This document shows positions 18,268 to 26,804 of a DNA stretch of 39,755 nt, piece after piece. Made by a program: the position numbers and the translations under genes. The stretch is from NCBI GenBank assembly GCA_026002305.1, contig BOBI01000002.1:1-39755 (forward strand), read 5' to 3'. Origin of the DNA: Spirochaetia bacterium (lineage in GTDB: Bacteria; Spirochaetota; Spirochaetia; Treponematales; Breznakiellaceae). Position 1 is the first letter of the stretch. Each line of letters starts with the position of its first letter. The notes beneath the pieces were generated by a model that saw only the letters and a program-made list of their open reading frames with translations, did not search any database and was not told the DNA's origin.

Positions 18268-18280
18268 ATTATCCTCCTGC

Positions 18281-18958
18281 CTACTCGTTACCAAAAGTAA
18301 CCCAAACGCCCGGTCCCATTGTTGAAGAAAGCGATACCGACTGAACAAAGTCGCCTTTTGCATCCGACGGTTTTTTGCGCTTAACCTCCGCAAGCACAGT
18401 TTTTGCGTTGTCCGCTATTTTATCGCTGTCCATAGAAACCTTGCCAATCGCCAGATGCACTACACCGGTTTTATCGGCGCGGAATTCCACACGGCCCTTC
18501 TTTAACTCAGATAACGCGCCTTTAAGGTCAAAGGTTACGGTTCCGGTTTTCGGGTTGGGCATAAGCCCCTTGCGTCCAAGCACCATGCCTAGTTTACCAA
18601 CATCCTTCATCATATCGGGGGTAGCTACCGCAACGTCAAAATCCAGCCAGCCGCCCCTAATTTTCTCGATAAGATCGTCGGAACCTACAAAAGTAGCGCC
18701 GGCTTCTTTAGCTTCGTCTTCTTTTTCGCCCTTGCAGAACACCAAAACCTTTTTTTCGGCTCTGAATTGATTGGGAAGCACCACAGTATCACGTACCGAC
18801 TGGCTTTTTTTCAGGTTTAACTTAACCGAAATGTCTATTGTCTCGTCAAATTTAGAAAATTTGAGCTTTTTAACGAGTTCCACGGCATCTTTAAAACTTA
18901 AAACCGCCGTTTTATCGTATTTTTTAACAGCTTCGTTGTATTTTTTACCGCGCCTCAT
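18281..18958 (-). CDS. rplA: 50S ribosomal protein L1
   Basis: The 225-residue product [48 protein letters not shown]... has the L1 RNA-binding core, with [24 protein letters not shown] segments present. L1 forms the mobile stalk near the E site and represses its own operon in many bacteria. Its ATG overlaps the rplK stop (ATGA), so the two are coupled. Confidence 0.97.
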   Translation of the reverse strand: MRRGKKYNEAVKKYDKTAVLSFKDAVELVKKLKFSKFDETIDISVKLNLKKSQSVRDTVVLPNQFRAEKKVLVFCKGEKEDEAKEAGATFVGSDDLIEKIRGGWLDFDVAVATPDMMKDVGKLGMVLGRKGLMPNPKTGTVTFDLKGALSELKKGRVEFRADKTGVVHLAIGKVSMDSDKIADNAKTVLAEVKRKKPSDAKGDFVQSVSLSSTMGPGVWVTFGNE

Positions 18959-19386
18959 TTTTCAACCTCCACACCCATCGAGCGGGCGGTTCCCGCAATA
19001 ATTTTTACCGCGCCCGGAAGGTCAACTGCGGAAAGATCAGCCATTTTGAGCTTGGCAATTTCCTCAAGTTTTGCCTTGGAAATTTTACCAACCTTTATTT
19101 TGTGCGATTCTTTCGAGCCGCTTTCGATACCGATCGCTTTTTTAATCAACACAGCCGCCGGCGGCGTTTTTAGAATGAAGGTAAACGATTTATCATGATA
19201 AACCGTAATAATGACAGGAATTATAAGTCCGGGCTCCATAGACTTAGTTTTGTCATTAAATTGCTGAACGAACTGCGGCGCACTTACACCATGCGGCCCA
19301 AGCGCGGGCCCTACAGGCGGCGCCGGCGTAGCCTTACCCGCCGGACACTGCAACTTGATAAGTGCGGTAATCTTTTTCTTTGCCAT
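18955..19386 (-). CDS. rplK: 50S ribosomal protein L11
   Basis: The start at 19386 ([30 protein letters not shown]) is set by GGAGG six bases upstream and by family alignment. An upstream extension in frame is ignored. The 143-residue protein has the N-terminal proline-rich thiostrepton-contact region and the C-terminal rRNA-binding domain ending [15 protein letters not shown]. It stabilises the GTPase centre of 23S rRNA. Confidence 0.97.
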   Translation of the reverse strand: MAKKKITALIKLQCPAGKATPAPPVGPALGPHGVSAPQFVQQFNDKTKSMEPGLIIPVIITVYHDKSFTFILKTPPAAVLIKKAIGIESGSKESHKIKVGKISKAKLEEIAKLKMADLSAVDLPGAVKIIAGTARSMGVEVEK

Positions 19387-19488
19387 AAACGGCCTCCTGT
19401 GTGGTAGCCCTTGTCCGCGCACAAGCACGGCTCTGTAGGGATTTCGGGGTCTATCGAAAAGCCCCTTCCACTTAATAAGCGTATGTTT
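19387..19488 (-). promoter_or_regulatory. rplK leader, candidate L1 autoregulatory site
   Basis: This 102-base spacer between nusG and rplK can form GGGG...CCCC hairpins (in the sense strand, GAAGGGGCTTTTCGATAGACCCCG). L1 binding sites commonly lie here. The match is by position and a G/C hairpin only, not by a verified consensus. Confidence 0.3.
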
Positions 19489-20046
19489 TTACACCTTTTC
19501 TACTTGAACAATATCTACTTCTACAGGCGTATTGCGCCCGAAAATGCCAACCATAACCTTTAATTTGTTTTTTTCGTTATTCACTTCTTCTATAGTACCG
19601 GTAAATGACTCAAACGGGCCGCCCGTAATCTTAACCTGCTCGCCTGCGGAAAAGGACTGCCGCGTACGGACAGGCTTTTCGCCCTTTAGCTCCCCTGTTC
19701 GCTGAAGAATAGCCCTTGCCTCGTCTGCGGATAGCGGCTGCGGCTTTTTATCTGCCGATGACCCGACAAAACCGGTAACACCCTGTATTTGCCTTATCGT
19801 CTGGCAGGTAGCCTTCCAGTCATGATCGCCGAAATCAAGCTCGGCAAGCATATAACCCGGAAAAAACTTTTTAACCATTGTCCGTTTTTTCCCGTCTTTA
19901 ACGTCCGTTACTTCTTCAGTGGGAATTTTAATATCGCGCACGATATTAGCGTCAAGATCGCCCTGGGTAATCAACATGCGAATAGTTTTTTCTATTTTAT
20001 TCTCATATCCTGAGAAAACGTGGAGAACGTACCAACCGGCTGACAT
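19489..20046 (-). CDS. nusG: Transcription termination/antitermination factor NusG
   Basis: The 185-residue product MSAGWYVLHVFSGYENKIEKTI... has the NGN domain (WYVLHVFSGYE, FFPGYMLAELDF) and the C-terminal KOW domain (GEQVKITGGPFESFTGTIEEVN). It binds RNA polymerase to raise elongation rate and links to Rho or ribosomal protein S10. It starts nine bases after secE. Confidence 0.97.
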   Translation of the reverse strand: MSAGWYVLHVFSGYENKIEKTIRMLITQGDLDANIVRDIKIPTEEVTDVKDGKKRTMVKKFFPGYMLAELDFGDHDWKATCQTIRQIQGVTGFVGSSADKKPQPLSADEARAILQRTGELKGEKPVRTRQSFSAGEQVKITGGPFESFTGTIEEVNNEKNKLKVMVGIFGRNTPVEVDIVQVEKV

Positions 20047-20054
20047 AGACTTCC

Positions 20055-20234
20055 TTAAAAAATCGCCTGAATGCCCAGCAACAGCAGAACATCCACAAGA
20101 CCTAATACGGCGGCGATAACAACTGTAGAAATAATAACCACCTTAACCGAACTGATAACATCATCGCGGCCGGGCCAAATAACCTTTTTTAACTCTGCGT
20201 GAGATTCTTTTATAAATTGAATAATTTTTCGCAT
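20055..20234 (-). CDS. secE: Preprotein translocase subunit SecE
   Basis: The 59-residue product MRKIIQFIKESHAELKKVIWP... has an amphipathic helix with the conserved ELKKVIWPGRDD, then one membrane helix (VVIISTVVIAAVLGLVDVLLLLG). SecE clamps SecY in the protein-conducting channel. It is the first gene of the secE-nusG-rplKAJL-rpoBC row. Only 74 bases separate it from the helicase gene upstream, so its promoter is there or read-through occurs. Confidence 0.93.
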   Translation of the reverse strand: MRKIIQFIKESHAELKKVIWPGRDDVISSVKVVIISTVVIAAVLGLVDVLLLLGIQAIF

Positions 20235-20308
20235 TCCAGCCCCTCGGAAAAACCCGTGTAAAATTTACCTAAAAACAGATTACTCCACGATACCCTATTT
20301 TGCGATTT

Positions 20309-22579
20309 TTAATCAAGCCCCCAAGCAATCGCGTCAAGCCATTCCCGTGTTTCGTCCCGCGCAAGATAGAGGCTTTCATAGTTTTTTAAAAGGAGGCGGC
20401 GCGGAAGGGTTTTGTCCCACTTTTCTACAAATAAATTTTGCGATTTTCCCAAGAGTTTTTCTAGTGGCGGAAAGTCTTTTTTTTGCAATTTTTTTAACAG
20501 GGCAATTACTTCTTCTCTGTCTTTCGACGGTATTGTTAGGCCCATTCCGCCCGTATAAGCGGTAATTTCTTCGCTTTTAAACAAAAGCCGCAGCGTTTGG
20601 TTAGCCGTATCGCCAAGCCATGTAAAAAGGACTGTGCCGCGCCCGCTTTCGACGATAAAGTTTTCGCGCTTTTTAAGCCCATAACGCTCAAAAGTGCTGC
20701 GGCCTTCTTCCAAAAATTCTTTCACGGTGGAATCGGCAAATGGCATCTCCTGCCTGCTCGCATATAATGCTTTCATGCGCCCCCTGATCATTGTGTGCAG
20801 AGAAAAACCGCTGCCTGTAAAAACAGGCGGCTTGCCTTCGCCAAAGAATGTTACCTCTATTGCTCTGGCCTTATCGTCTATATTTTGAATACGCCACGAT
20901 TTTCCGGCAAATATAATAATATCACCGGTTTGTATAGAACCGTTTAACGGAATTGTCCCCAGTGTTTTAGTGCCGGTTATAATACGGTATTCAGTTTCTG
21001 ATGCAAACGCCGCATAAAATGTATAATGCGAAACAAGATGTTCGCCCCGCTGTCCTAACAACAAAAGTCCGGATCTGTCCTGTTCAACTATTTCATTACG
21101 CATAAGTGATAAAACCAAACTGTTAAAGTCTTTATCGGTAACGGCTTTAAACGGGCCTGAAACACAAAGCTCGTTATACGCAATGTTTGGCAATATGCCG
21201 CCGCACTCCGCGATAACAGCCAGCAGCTGCTGAACCAATGTAGAAAGATGCATACCATTAACACGCGGCGGCTCGCACCAGCCTTCAAGCATAAGCATAA
21301 CGGTTGCGCACATCTGAAAAGTGTTTTCACGGAGCTGCGCAAAAATATGATTGTTGCCGTTTAAGGCTTCTTCAATCGTAAAAGCGCGTAACACCTGCGG
21401 CGCGCCGGGTCTGCGCCCCGATCTCCCTGTGCGCTGGCGCAGGCTTGCAACCGACGGCGGCGGCTCAATCTGGCTTACACTTGCTATATCCCCAATATCA
21501 ATGCCAAGTTCCAAAGTATTTGTACAAATTACAGTTGCCGGATTCGATGATTTTAACGCCTGCTCCGCTTCTTCTCTTATTTCCTTGGAAAGATTTCCAT
21601 GATGTGCGTAAAATTCATTTACAACACCGGCCTGTTCAGCGTCCGTTGACAGCAAATGTGTATAATATTCCACCTTGCTGCGTGTATTCGGGAACACAAG
21701 GTTGTTGCTTCCGCGTAATTTTACAAAAAGGTAATCGGTAATTTCGTGCGCGCCGGCGAATGTTTCATCCTTAGGTGATTCTTCACCACTAACGCCGTTT
21801 TCAGTGTGGGTATTTTCAAATACGTGTACATCTTTGTTTTCACGAATGCCTTTTATCAAAAGTTTGATATTCAGTTTTTTTTCATTGGCAACAATAATTT
21901 TACATTCACGAGCAGGATTTTCACCGGTTAAAAAAGAGATCGCCATTTCCATATCGCCGAGTGTTGCCGAAAGCCCCACGCGCTGAATCTGTTTTTTAAC
22001 ACGAAGTTCAAGTATATGCATCATGGACTGTAACTGCCTGCCGCGTTCACTGCCGAGAAACGAATGGATTTCGTCAATTATAATGTATCTTGTCTCTGAA
22101 AACATTTTTACAATTTCAAAACCATGATTGCAGAACAATCCCTGCAAAGACTCCGGTGTTATAAGCAAGATACCCTGCGGATTTTCAATAAAATCTTTTT
22201 TTACACGCGCCGTAACCCCGCCGTGCCATGGGTGAACAGATATTCCTAATATGGCGCATAACTCCGTTATGCGAAAATATTGATCGTTTATTAACGCGGT
22301 AAGCGGGCTTATGTAAATTACAACTGGTTTTGCGCCGCTGGAAATATCCTGCAGCACATTGGTTAATATGGGGAAAAAAGCTGCCTCTGTTTTTCCGCTT
22401 GATGTAGACGATGCAAGGATAACATCGGCGGTATTTTCCAGAAGCAGTGGAATTGCTTTTTCCTGTATATCACGAAATTCCGTCCACTCATTCCGGTAAA
22501 TCCACTTTTGTATGCGCTTGTCCAAACGCAAAAAAGAATCTGATTCTTTGCCTCCGGATGCTTCCTCTTTGTAAGACAT
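20309..22579 (-). CDS. Lhr/BrxHI-like superfamily 2 DEAD/DEAH helicase
   Basis: The 756-residue product has SF2 motifs in order: Q-motif region near 35-45, Walker A SSTSSGKT (57-64), SPLTALI, TPESLQG, DEIH (169-172), SATL (204-207), FPNTRSKVEYY, TLELGIDIGD, and QRTGRSGRR. The C-terminal half fits the Lhr-core/BrxHI type. It should unwind or translocate on nucleic acid using ATP. It is the last gene of a row after the TerB protein and BrxD-like ATPase, 15 bases behind the latter. The linked genes suggest the three act together on DNA. BREX clusters carry a similar helicase beside BrxD. Confidence 0.85.
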   Translation of the reverse strand: MSYKEEASGGKESDSFLRLDKRIQKWIYRNEWTEFRDIQEKAIPLLLENTADVILASSTSSGKTEAAFFPILTNVLQDISSGAKPVVIYISPLTALINDQYFRITELCAILGISVHPWHGGVTARVKKDFIENPQGILLITPESLQGLFCNHGFEIVKMFSETRYIIIDEIHSFLGSERGRQLQSMMHILELRVKKQIQRVGLSATLGDMEMAISFLTGENPARECKIIVANEKKLNIKLLIKGIRENKDVHVFENTHTENGVSGEESPKDETFAGAHEITDYLFVKLRGSNNLVFPNTRSKVEYYTHLLSTDAEQAGVVNEFYAHHGNLSKEIREEAEQALKSSNPATVICTNTLELGIDIGDIASVSQIEPPPSVASLRQRTGRSGRRPGAPQVLRAFTIEEALNGNNHIFAQLRENTFQMCATVMLMLEGWCEPPRVNGMHLSTLVQQLLAVIAECGGILPNIAYNELCVSGPFKAVTDKDFNSLVLSLMRNEIVEQDRSGLLLLGQRGEHLVSHYTFYAAFASETEYRIITGTKTLGTIPLNGSIQTGDIIIFAGKSWRIQNIDDKARAIEVTFFGEGKPPVFTGSGFSLHTMIRGRMKALYASRQEMPFADSTVKEFLEEGRSTFERYGLKKRENFIVESGRGTVLFTWLGDTANQTLRLLFKSEEITAYTGGMGLTIPSKDREEVIALLKKLQKKDFPPLEKLLGKSQNLFVEKWDKTLPRRLLLKNYESLYLARDETREWLDAIAWGLD

Positions 22580-22594
22580 TATGCGTCATGCGTT

Positions 22595-23890
22595 TTAAAC
22601 GGCAACAAGGTCTTCATCGTCCGCGGTTATCATATCATGTTTTGCGCCGGTATCCCGTTCTATCTCAATTTTCCCAAGTAATTTTTTCCAGTCGGCGCCT
22701 TTGTTTTGTTCAAGCACGGCTAAAAGATTGATAAACGCGGTTATTGTGGTACCCGGCGTGCGGAAGTATTCATGTCCAAGCTGTCTTTCACAGTGGTTCA
22801 TAAATGCTTCCAGTGCTTCCGGGGGAATTAATGTTTTGCCCTCGTCGCCGTAAGCATAAACAATTCGGACATTTTCTAATAACACAAAAAAGTCTTCGCG
22901 TGTTAAACTTGACAAGCGTATTATCGGGCCGGAAAAATCAACCAAGCCTTGTTGTTTTGCAAAAGAATTTTCGCTTAACCTGCGGCGCAGGGCATCGTAA
23001 CTAAACATTCCGCGTCTTGTATCTAAATGAAAATCCGGAGTGCCGCCCATGACAAAGCCTAATCCTACCGCGTTACCTTGAAGGCTGTCGTTTAAAATGC
23101 GAAGTATTTGTTCGTAGTTGGAGCTGCGCGCCTGCTTGTTTGCCAGTTTGTAAATGTTTACCATTTCGTCCAGACAAACCATAAAACCTGAATACCCCGC
23201 AAGGCGGACAAAACGCGCAAATAATTTTAACTGATCATACCATGTTGAATCATCAACAATCGTACGCACGCCTAACGCTTTTCGCGCATCGGTTTTTGTT
23301 GTCCACTCGCCGCGGAGCCAGCGCACGGCATCATTCTTTTTAACTTCATTATCCGTGTTTGATGCTTCCCAATAAACTTTTATAACTTCGGCAAAGTCAT
23401 AACCGTTTACAAGTTCTTTTAACGATTGTAGTTTTTTTTCAATTACCGCCGTAACATCAATACCGGCTTCTTTTGCTTCCGCCTGCGACGATGAAATAAA
23501 CCGTTCTACAATGGCTGTCATAGCGCCGCCTTCCGGTTTTGTCCGCGTTGCGACATTCCGCATAAGCTCCATGTAAAGCGACTTTGCATAACCGGCTGTT
23601 GCGTGCAGCCGCTTGTCAGGCGTTAAATCGGCGGTTGTCGTAACAATGCCTTTTTCCATGGCAATGGCGCGTGTTAAGTTAAGAAAAAAAGTTTTCCCCG
23701 CGCCGTACTCACCAATTATAAAACGTATCGAACCTCCGCCGCCTGTAATACGCTGTATGTCTTGAAGCATTGCTTCTATTTCCAGTTTGCGGCCTACTTG
23801 TATTAAATGCTGACCTGTTCTGGGCACTACACCCGCACGCAGCGATTGTATTACAGCGTCACGATCCTTTGGTTTAACTGCCATGTTCAT
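22595..23890 (-). CDS. BrxD-like P-loop ATPase (DUF2791 type)
   Basis: The 431-residue product has Walker A GEYGAGKT (60-67) and Walker B GFMVCLDEM (236-242, with the DE pair). IGEYGAGKTFFL, LDEMVNIYKL and GFVMGGTPDF match the BREX ATP-binding protein BrxD/DUF2791 family. The start overlaps the TerB-protein stop by four bases (ATGA); a second ATG lies two codons on. The family is predicted to be AAA-like and to work with the neighbouring helicase. PglZ, BrxC, PglX and BrxL are absent, so this is not a complete BREX system. Confidence 0.85.
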   Translation of the reverse strand: MNMAVKPKDRDAVIQSLRAGVVPRTGQHLIQVGRKLEIEAMLQDIQRITGGGGSIRFIIGEYGAGKTFFLNLTRAIAMEKGIVTTTADLTPDKRLHATAGYAKSLYMELMRNVATRTKPEGGAMTAIVERFISSSQAEAKEAGIDVTAVIEKKLQSLKELVNGYDFAEVIKVYWEASNTDNEVKKNDAVRWLRGEWTTKTDARKALGVRTIVDDSTWYDQLKLFARFVRLAGYSGFMVCLDEMVNIYKLANKQARSSNYEQILRILNDSLQGNAVGLGFVMGGTPDFHLDTRRGMFSYDALRRRLSENSFAKQQGLVDFSGPIIRLSSLTREDFFVLLENVRIVYAYGDEGKTLIPPEALEAFMNHCERQLGHEYFRTPGTTITAFINLLAVLEQNKGADWKKLLGKIEIERDTGAKHDMITADDEDLVAV

Positions 23891-26031
23891 TTTTTATTGC
23901 CTCCCATAATCTTTTTTAATAATGCTATATCCATTTTGTAATTCGTTTCATCTTCTTCGATAAGCGGTTCATCAAATGTGTTATACGATGCCTCGTTAAT
24001 TGTTTCTATTGCACCATCGGTAAAAAGCGAATGCTGCTTTGCAAGCGCCTCCATTTCCTTGCGCTTCCAATCTTTCTTTTCGGCAAGGTGTACCAGCATT
24101 GATGAATGTGCTTCGTCTAAACCTAAAAGACTTTCTTGTTTTGTTTTCTCAATTTTCCACTGTTCATCGTTCTCTGAAAAAATATTTTCAATCACGGAAG
24201 AAATTTGTCTTGAATCTTCCCGTAGTTTTTCGATCTCATCCCTATTCAGAGTTTCCGTCTTGTTTGTCCGCCCCGCACCCCCATTATCGTTATGTATTGT
24301 ACTATACAGCTCTTGCTGTGAAAAACCAAGCGCCTTGTACAGTTTTTCCAAGAAAGCAACGGCCTCGTAATGCGTCTTATACCTTACAAGAACGAAATTC
24401 TGAATTTGGTTAACAAAAAACATTTGGCCGGGTTTGGAATATTGTTTTAATTTGCTTATAAGTTTTGAAAAACGCGGCGGGTTAGTTAATAACAACTTAA
24501 ACAAACAGCTTAAACGGTCTGTAAAATAAGCGCCCAAAGCGCCAACGCCATTTAAATCCAAAACGGTACTTTCGGGGGCGCCGCAGGCATTTAAAGCAGA
24601 TGCAGACAGCTCGGTTAAAAGAATTGCCTTTGCATATTCGCTGTTATTACGATTAGACGGGATTTTATCTTTTAGTATATGCAATATAAATTTGTCGTCA
24701 TTTTTTACCGTGGTTTTAAAGGCAATAATATCCGGCTCAACGGCAATGTTATTACATTCCAGCGCCCAGATTAGATCAAAGAAAGGTGTTTTAGATAATT
24801 CATCGCTTCCGGTAAAAATCCTAAACAACGAGAGGGCGTCAATAATTTTGCATTTGTTTTTTATATCAGTTTTTAGCTTTTCAAATTTTTCAGACACGCT
24901 GTTTTCCCATAGTTCCACAGGAAGCGCCAAAAAATCCATGCTTGGATTCGGTGTGTATGTACTTCGTGAAAGTCTTCGGGAGTATCTGTTTAACTCATCG
25001 CTTATAGACAGTCCGAAATTATTTATTTTCTTTTTGGCACTTGGCAGTGTAGACACATCGCATAAATTCTGGTTGATTTTAAAATCGAATTTTTTGTTAA
25101 TCGCATCTGTCAACGGGCTATAACCTCCAATGCGATACTTGTGAATTATTCTCTTGTTAGGTTTAAGCAAAATACCCGAACCAAATTTTTGCCTGTAACG
25201 CATTACAAACAGGGCTTTAAATTTTTCTCTCTGGTTATTAAAAGGCGCGTGTTTACTGAATTCAACTTCCTGACTATACCATTCAAAAGCAATACCGGCA
25301 GGCACCGGCACGTTGTCTAATGCGGTTTGGCTTAAAGCTATTTTTAAATATACAGGAATATCACGGTAGTAACAATCGTATTCAGGCGTATCAAATACCG
25401 GAACGGGAATTTCATAAAGCCTGCGATCATCTATTTTTATTTCAAGGTACTGAAAGAAATTTGAATAGGCGGTTTCAACCAACGGATCATCTTTGTATAA
25501 AAGCATTATACGATAAACTTCATCACGAATCGCAATCTCTTCTTCGTTGGTCAACGCCATATCTTTCGGGCTGTCAAGAACACGCCTTTCAAGACCGCAC
25601 AAAAATAGTAACGGCGGTGTTTCGGATGTGTCCGCCCTCTTTCTGCCGCATGCCAGCCACGACAAATATTCTTTACGCTCTAAAGGGCTTATTGTGCTGT
25701 AATCCGGCAAATTAGAAGAATTGGCGTCATCACCGGTATCAATGCTGTCTGATATTGGCAAGTTAGGATTAATTAAAGATGGATCATTATCGCTCCACCT
25801 TGAAGGAAAATACGTACCATAATAAAAAAACCCTGACGTTATACGATATTCACCGATTTTAATTTTTTCTCCGGGAGGTATCCATTTTGCATCGGATTTT
25901 TTTTGATAAGGCAAAACATATTCCGTCCTATTCTTTTTAACCTGATTCCTTATTTTATTGAACAGTTCGCTAAAACCGGAAAGATCATCAAGATCAAAAA
26001 GAAAGAAATCATCATCGTTTGAATGTGGCAA
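23887..26031 (-). CDS. TerB-N/TerB-C domain protein
   Basis: I place the start at a TTG (26031) with AAGGA seven bases upstream, four bases after the nuclease stop. The open frame extends to an ATG at 26124, inside the nuclease gene. The product is about 714 residues. The N-terminal part has GEYRITSGFFYYGTYF and ERKEYLSWLACGRKRADT...LFLCGLERR, the TerB-N pattern. The C-terminal part has LGLDEAHSSMLVHLAEKKDWKRKEMEALAKQHSLFTDGAIETINEASYNTF, the TerB-C pattern. TerB-N/C proteins have been linked by gene context to DNA-processing and stress or phage-response modules. Enzymatic activity is not evident. It probably bridges the ATPase and helicase. Confidence 0.8.
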   Translation of the reverse strand: MPHSNDDDFFLFDLDDLSGFSELFNKIRNQVKKNRTEYVLPYQKKSDAKWIPPGEKIKIGEYRITSGFFYYGTYFPSRWSDNDPSLINPNLPISDSIDTGDDANSSNLPDYSTISPLERKEYLSWLACGRKRADTSETPPLLFLCGLERRVLDSPKDMALTNEEEIAIRDEVYRIMLLYKDDPLVETAYSNFFQYLEIKIDDRRLYEIPVPVFDTPEYDCYYRDIPVYLKIALSQTALDNVPVPAGIAFEWYSQEVEFSKHAPFNNQREKFKALFVMRYRQKFGSGILLKPNKRIIHKYRIGGYSPLTDAINKKFDFKINQNLCDVSTLPSAKKKINNFGLSISDELNRYSRRLSRSTYTPNPSMDFLALPVELWENSVSEKFEKLKTDIKNKCKIIDALSLFRIFTGSDELSKTPFFDLIWALECNNIAVEPDIIAFKTTVKNDDKFILHILKDKIPSNRNNSEYAKAILLTELSASALNACGAPESTVLDLNGVGALGAYFTDRLSCLFKLLLTNPPRFSKLISKLKQYSKPGQMFFVNQIQNFVLVRYKTHYEAVAFLEKLYKALGFSQQELYSTIHNDNGGAGRTNKTETLNRDEIEKLREDSRQISSVIENIFSENDEQWKIEKTKQESLLGLDEAHSSMLVHLAEKKDWKRKEMEALAKQHSLFTDGAIETINEASYNTFDEPLIEEDETNYKMDIALLKKIMGGNKK

Positions 26032-26035
26032 ATTA

Positions 26036-26797
26036 TTATCCTTGTTTTTTACTTTCCTGCCGGTTACCGCCCCACAAGCCTCTGTTTCCCGCTTTAGCCT
26101 GTTTTTCCAATAAACGGAATTCATCCAAAAACTGAAACGGGAAATGCGTATAAGCCGCGGCGAAGCCGTTTTTAATTAATTCCGCGTTATGACACGATCC
26201 GTCGTTCATGTAAATATATGCAAGCAGCCTGTCGTATTTATCGCGTGTATCCCAATCGAGAGCTATAAAAACATCTTTATTCAACAACCTTTTTTTTGTA
26301 AAATCGCTTGCCTCTTTTCCAAAATACTGTACTTCCTTTTTTGGATGCAGCGTTTCCGGCGTATCAACGCCTATCATCCTGATCTTTTCGGTTTTCTTTA
26401 TTATTGAAGGCGGATTCTCAAATTGTAATTCAACCGTATCACCGTCTATATGCCGGATAACTTTTGCCGGAAGCATTCTTGTAATATCCGCATTAGCATA
26501 ACTTTTAAGGCTTTCCATATTAACACGGTAGATATTTTGCTGCGAATATATTTTTGACTTTTCAATTTCTTTTAACAGAGGAGGGTTACAAACAGAACAA
26601 GGTGATTTTCCCGCCGTAATAGCGTCGGTTAACTTTGTTTTTATTTTTGTGTCTTTTAAGGTGGAGCAATTTTCAAGGTGGTACTTGGAACCGCTTTTTG
26701 AAAGATAGACAAAACCCACTGTTTCGTCCGCGCTAGATGCAGCTCCAAAACATGAAACAAAACTAAATATAATAAAACATAAGGATAGCTTTTTCAA
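26036..26797 (-). CDS. Lipoprotein-like staphylococcal nuclease (SNase) homologue with a Cys-rich N-terminal motif
   Basis: The 253-residue product has a signal with a lipobox-like SFVSC (Cys16). Next comes YHLENCSTLK...AITAGKSPCSVCNPP, the small metal-binding motif found in front of some nucleases. The SNase fold follows, with VIRHIDGDTVEL, KIRMIGVDTPET (the Arg and Glu equivalent to R35 and E43) and KYDRLLAYIY (the Arg equivalent to R87). It should cut DNA or RNA in the periplasm or outside the cell, using calcium. It lies seven bases behind rfbB. The location signal suggests it is not a working part of the cytoplasmic TerB module despite the shared row. Confidence 0.85.
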   Translation of the reverse strand: MKKLSLCFIIFSFVSCFGAASSADETVGFVYLSKSGSKYHLENCSTLKDTKIKTKLTDAITAGKSPCSVCNPPLLKEIEKSKIYSQQNIYRVNMESLKSYANADITRMLPAKVIRHIDGDTVELQFENPPSIIKKTEKIRMIGVDTPETLHPKKEVQYFGKEASDFTKKRLLNKDVFIALDWDTRDKYDRLLAYIYMNDGSCHNAELIKNGFAAAYTHFPFQFLDEFRLLEKQAKAGNRGLWGGNRQESKKQG

Positions 26798-26804
26798 AAT
26801 TAAT

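Noticed and set aside
20309..26031. Complete BREX system
   Set aside because: Only BrxD-like and BrxHI-like genes are present. No PglZ phosphatase, methyltransferase, BrxC or Lon-like protease is seen in the window.
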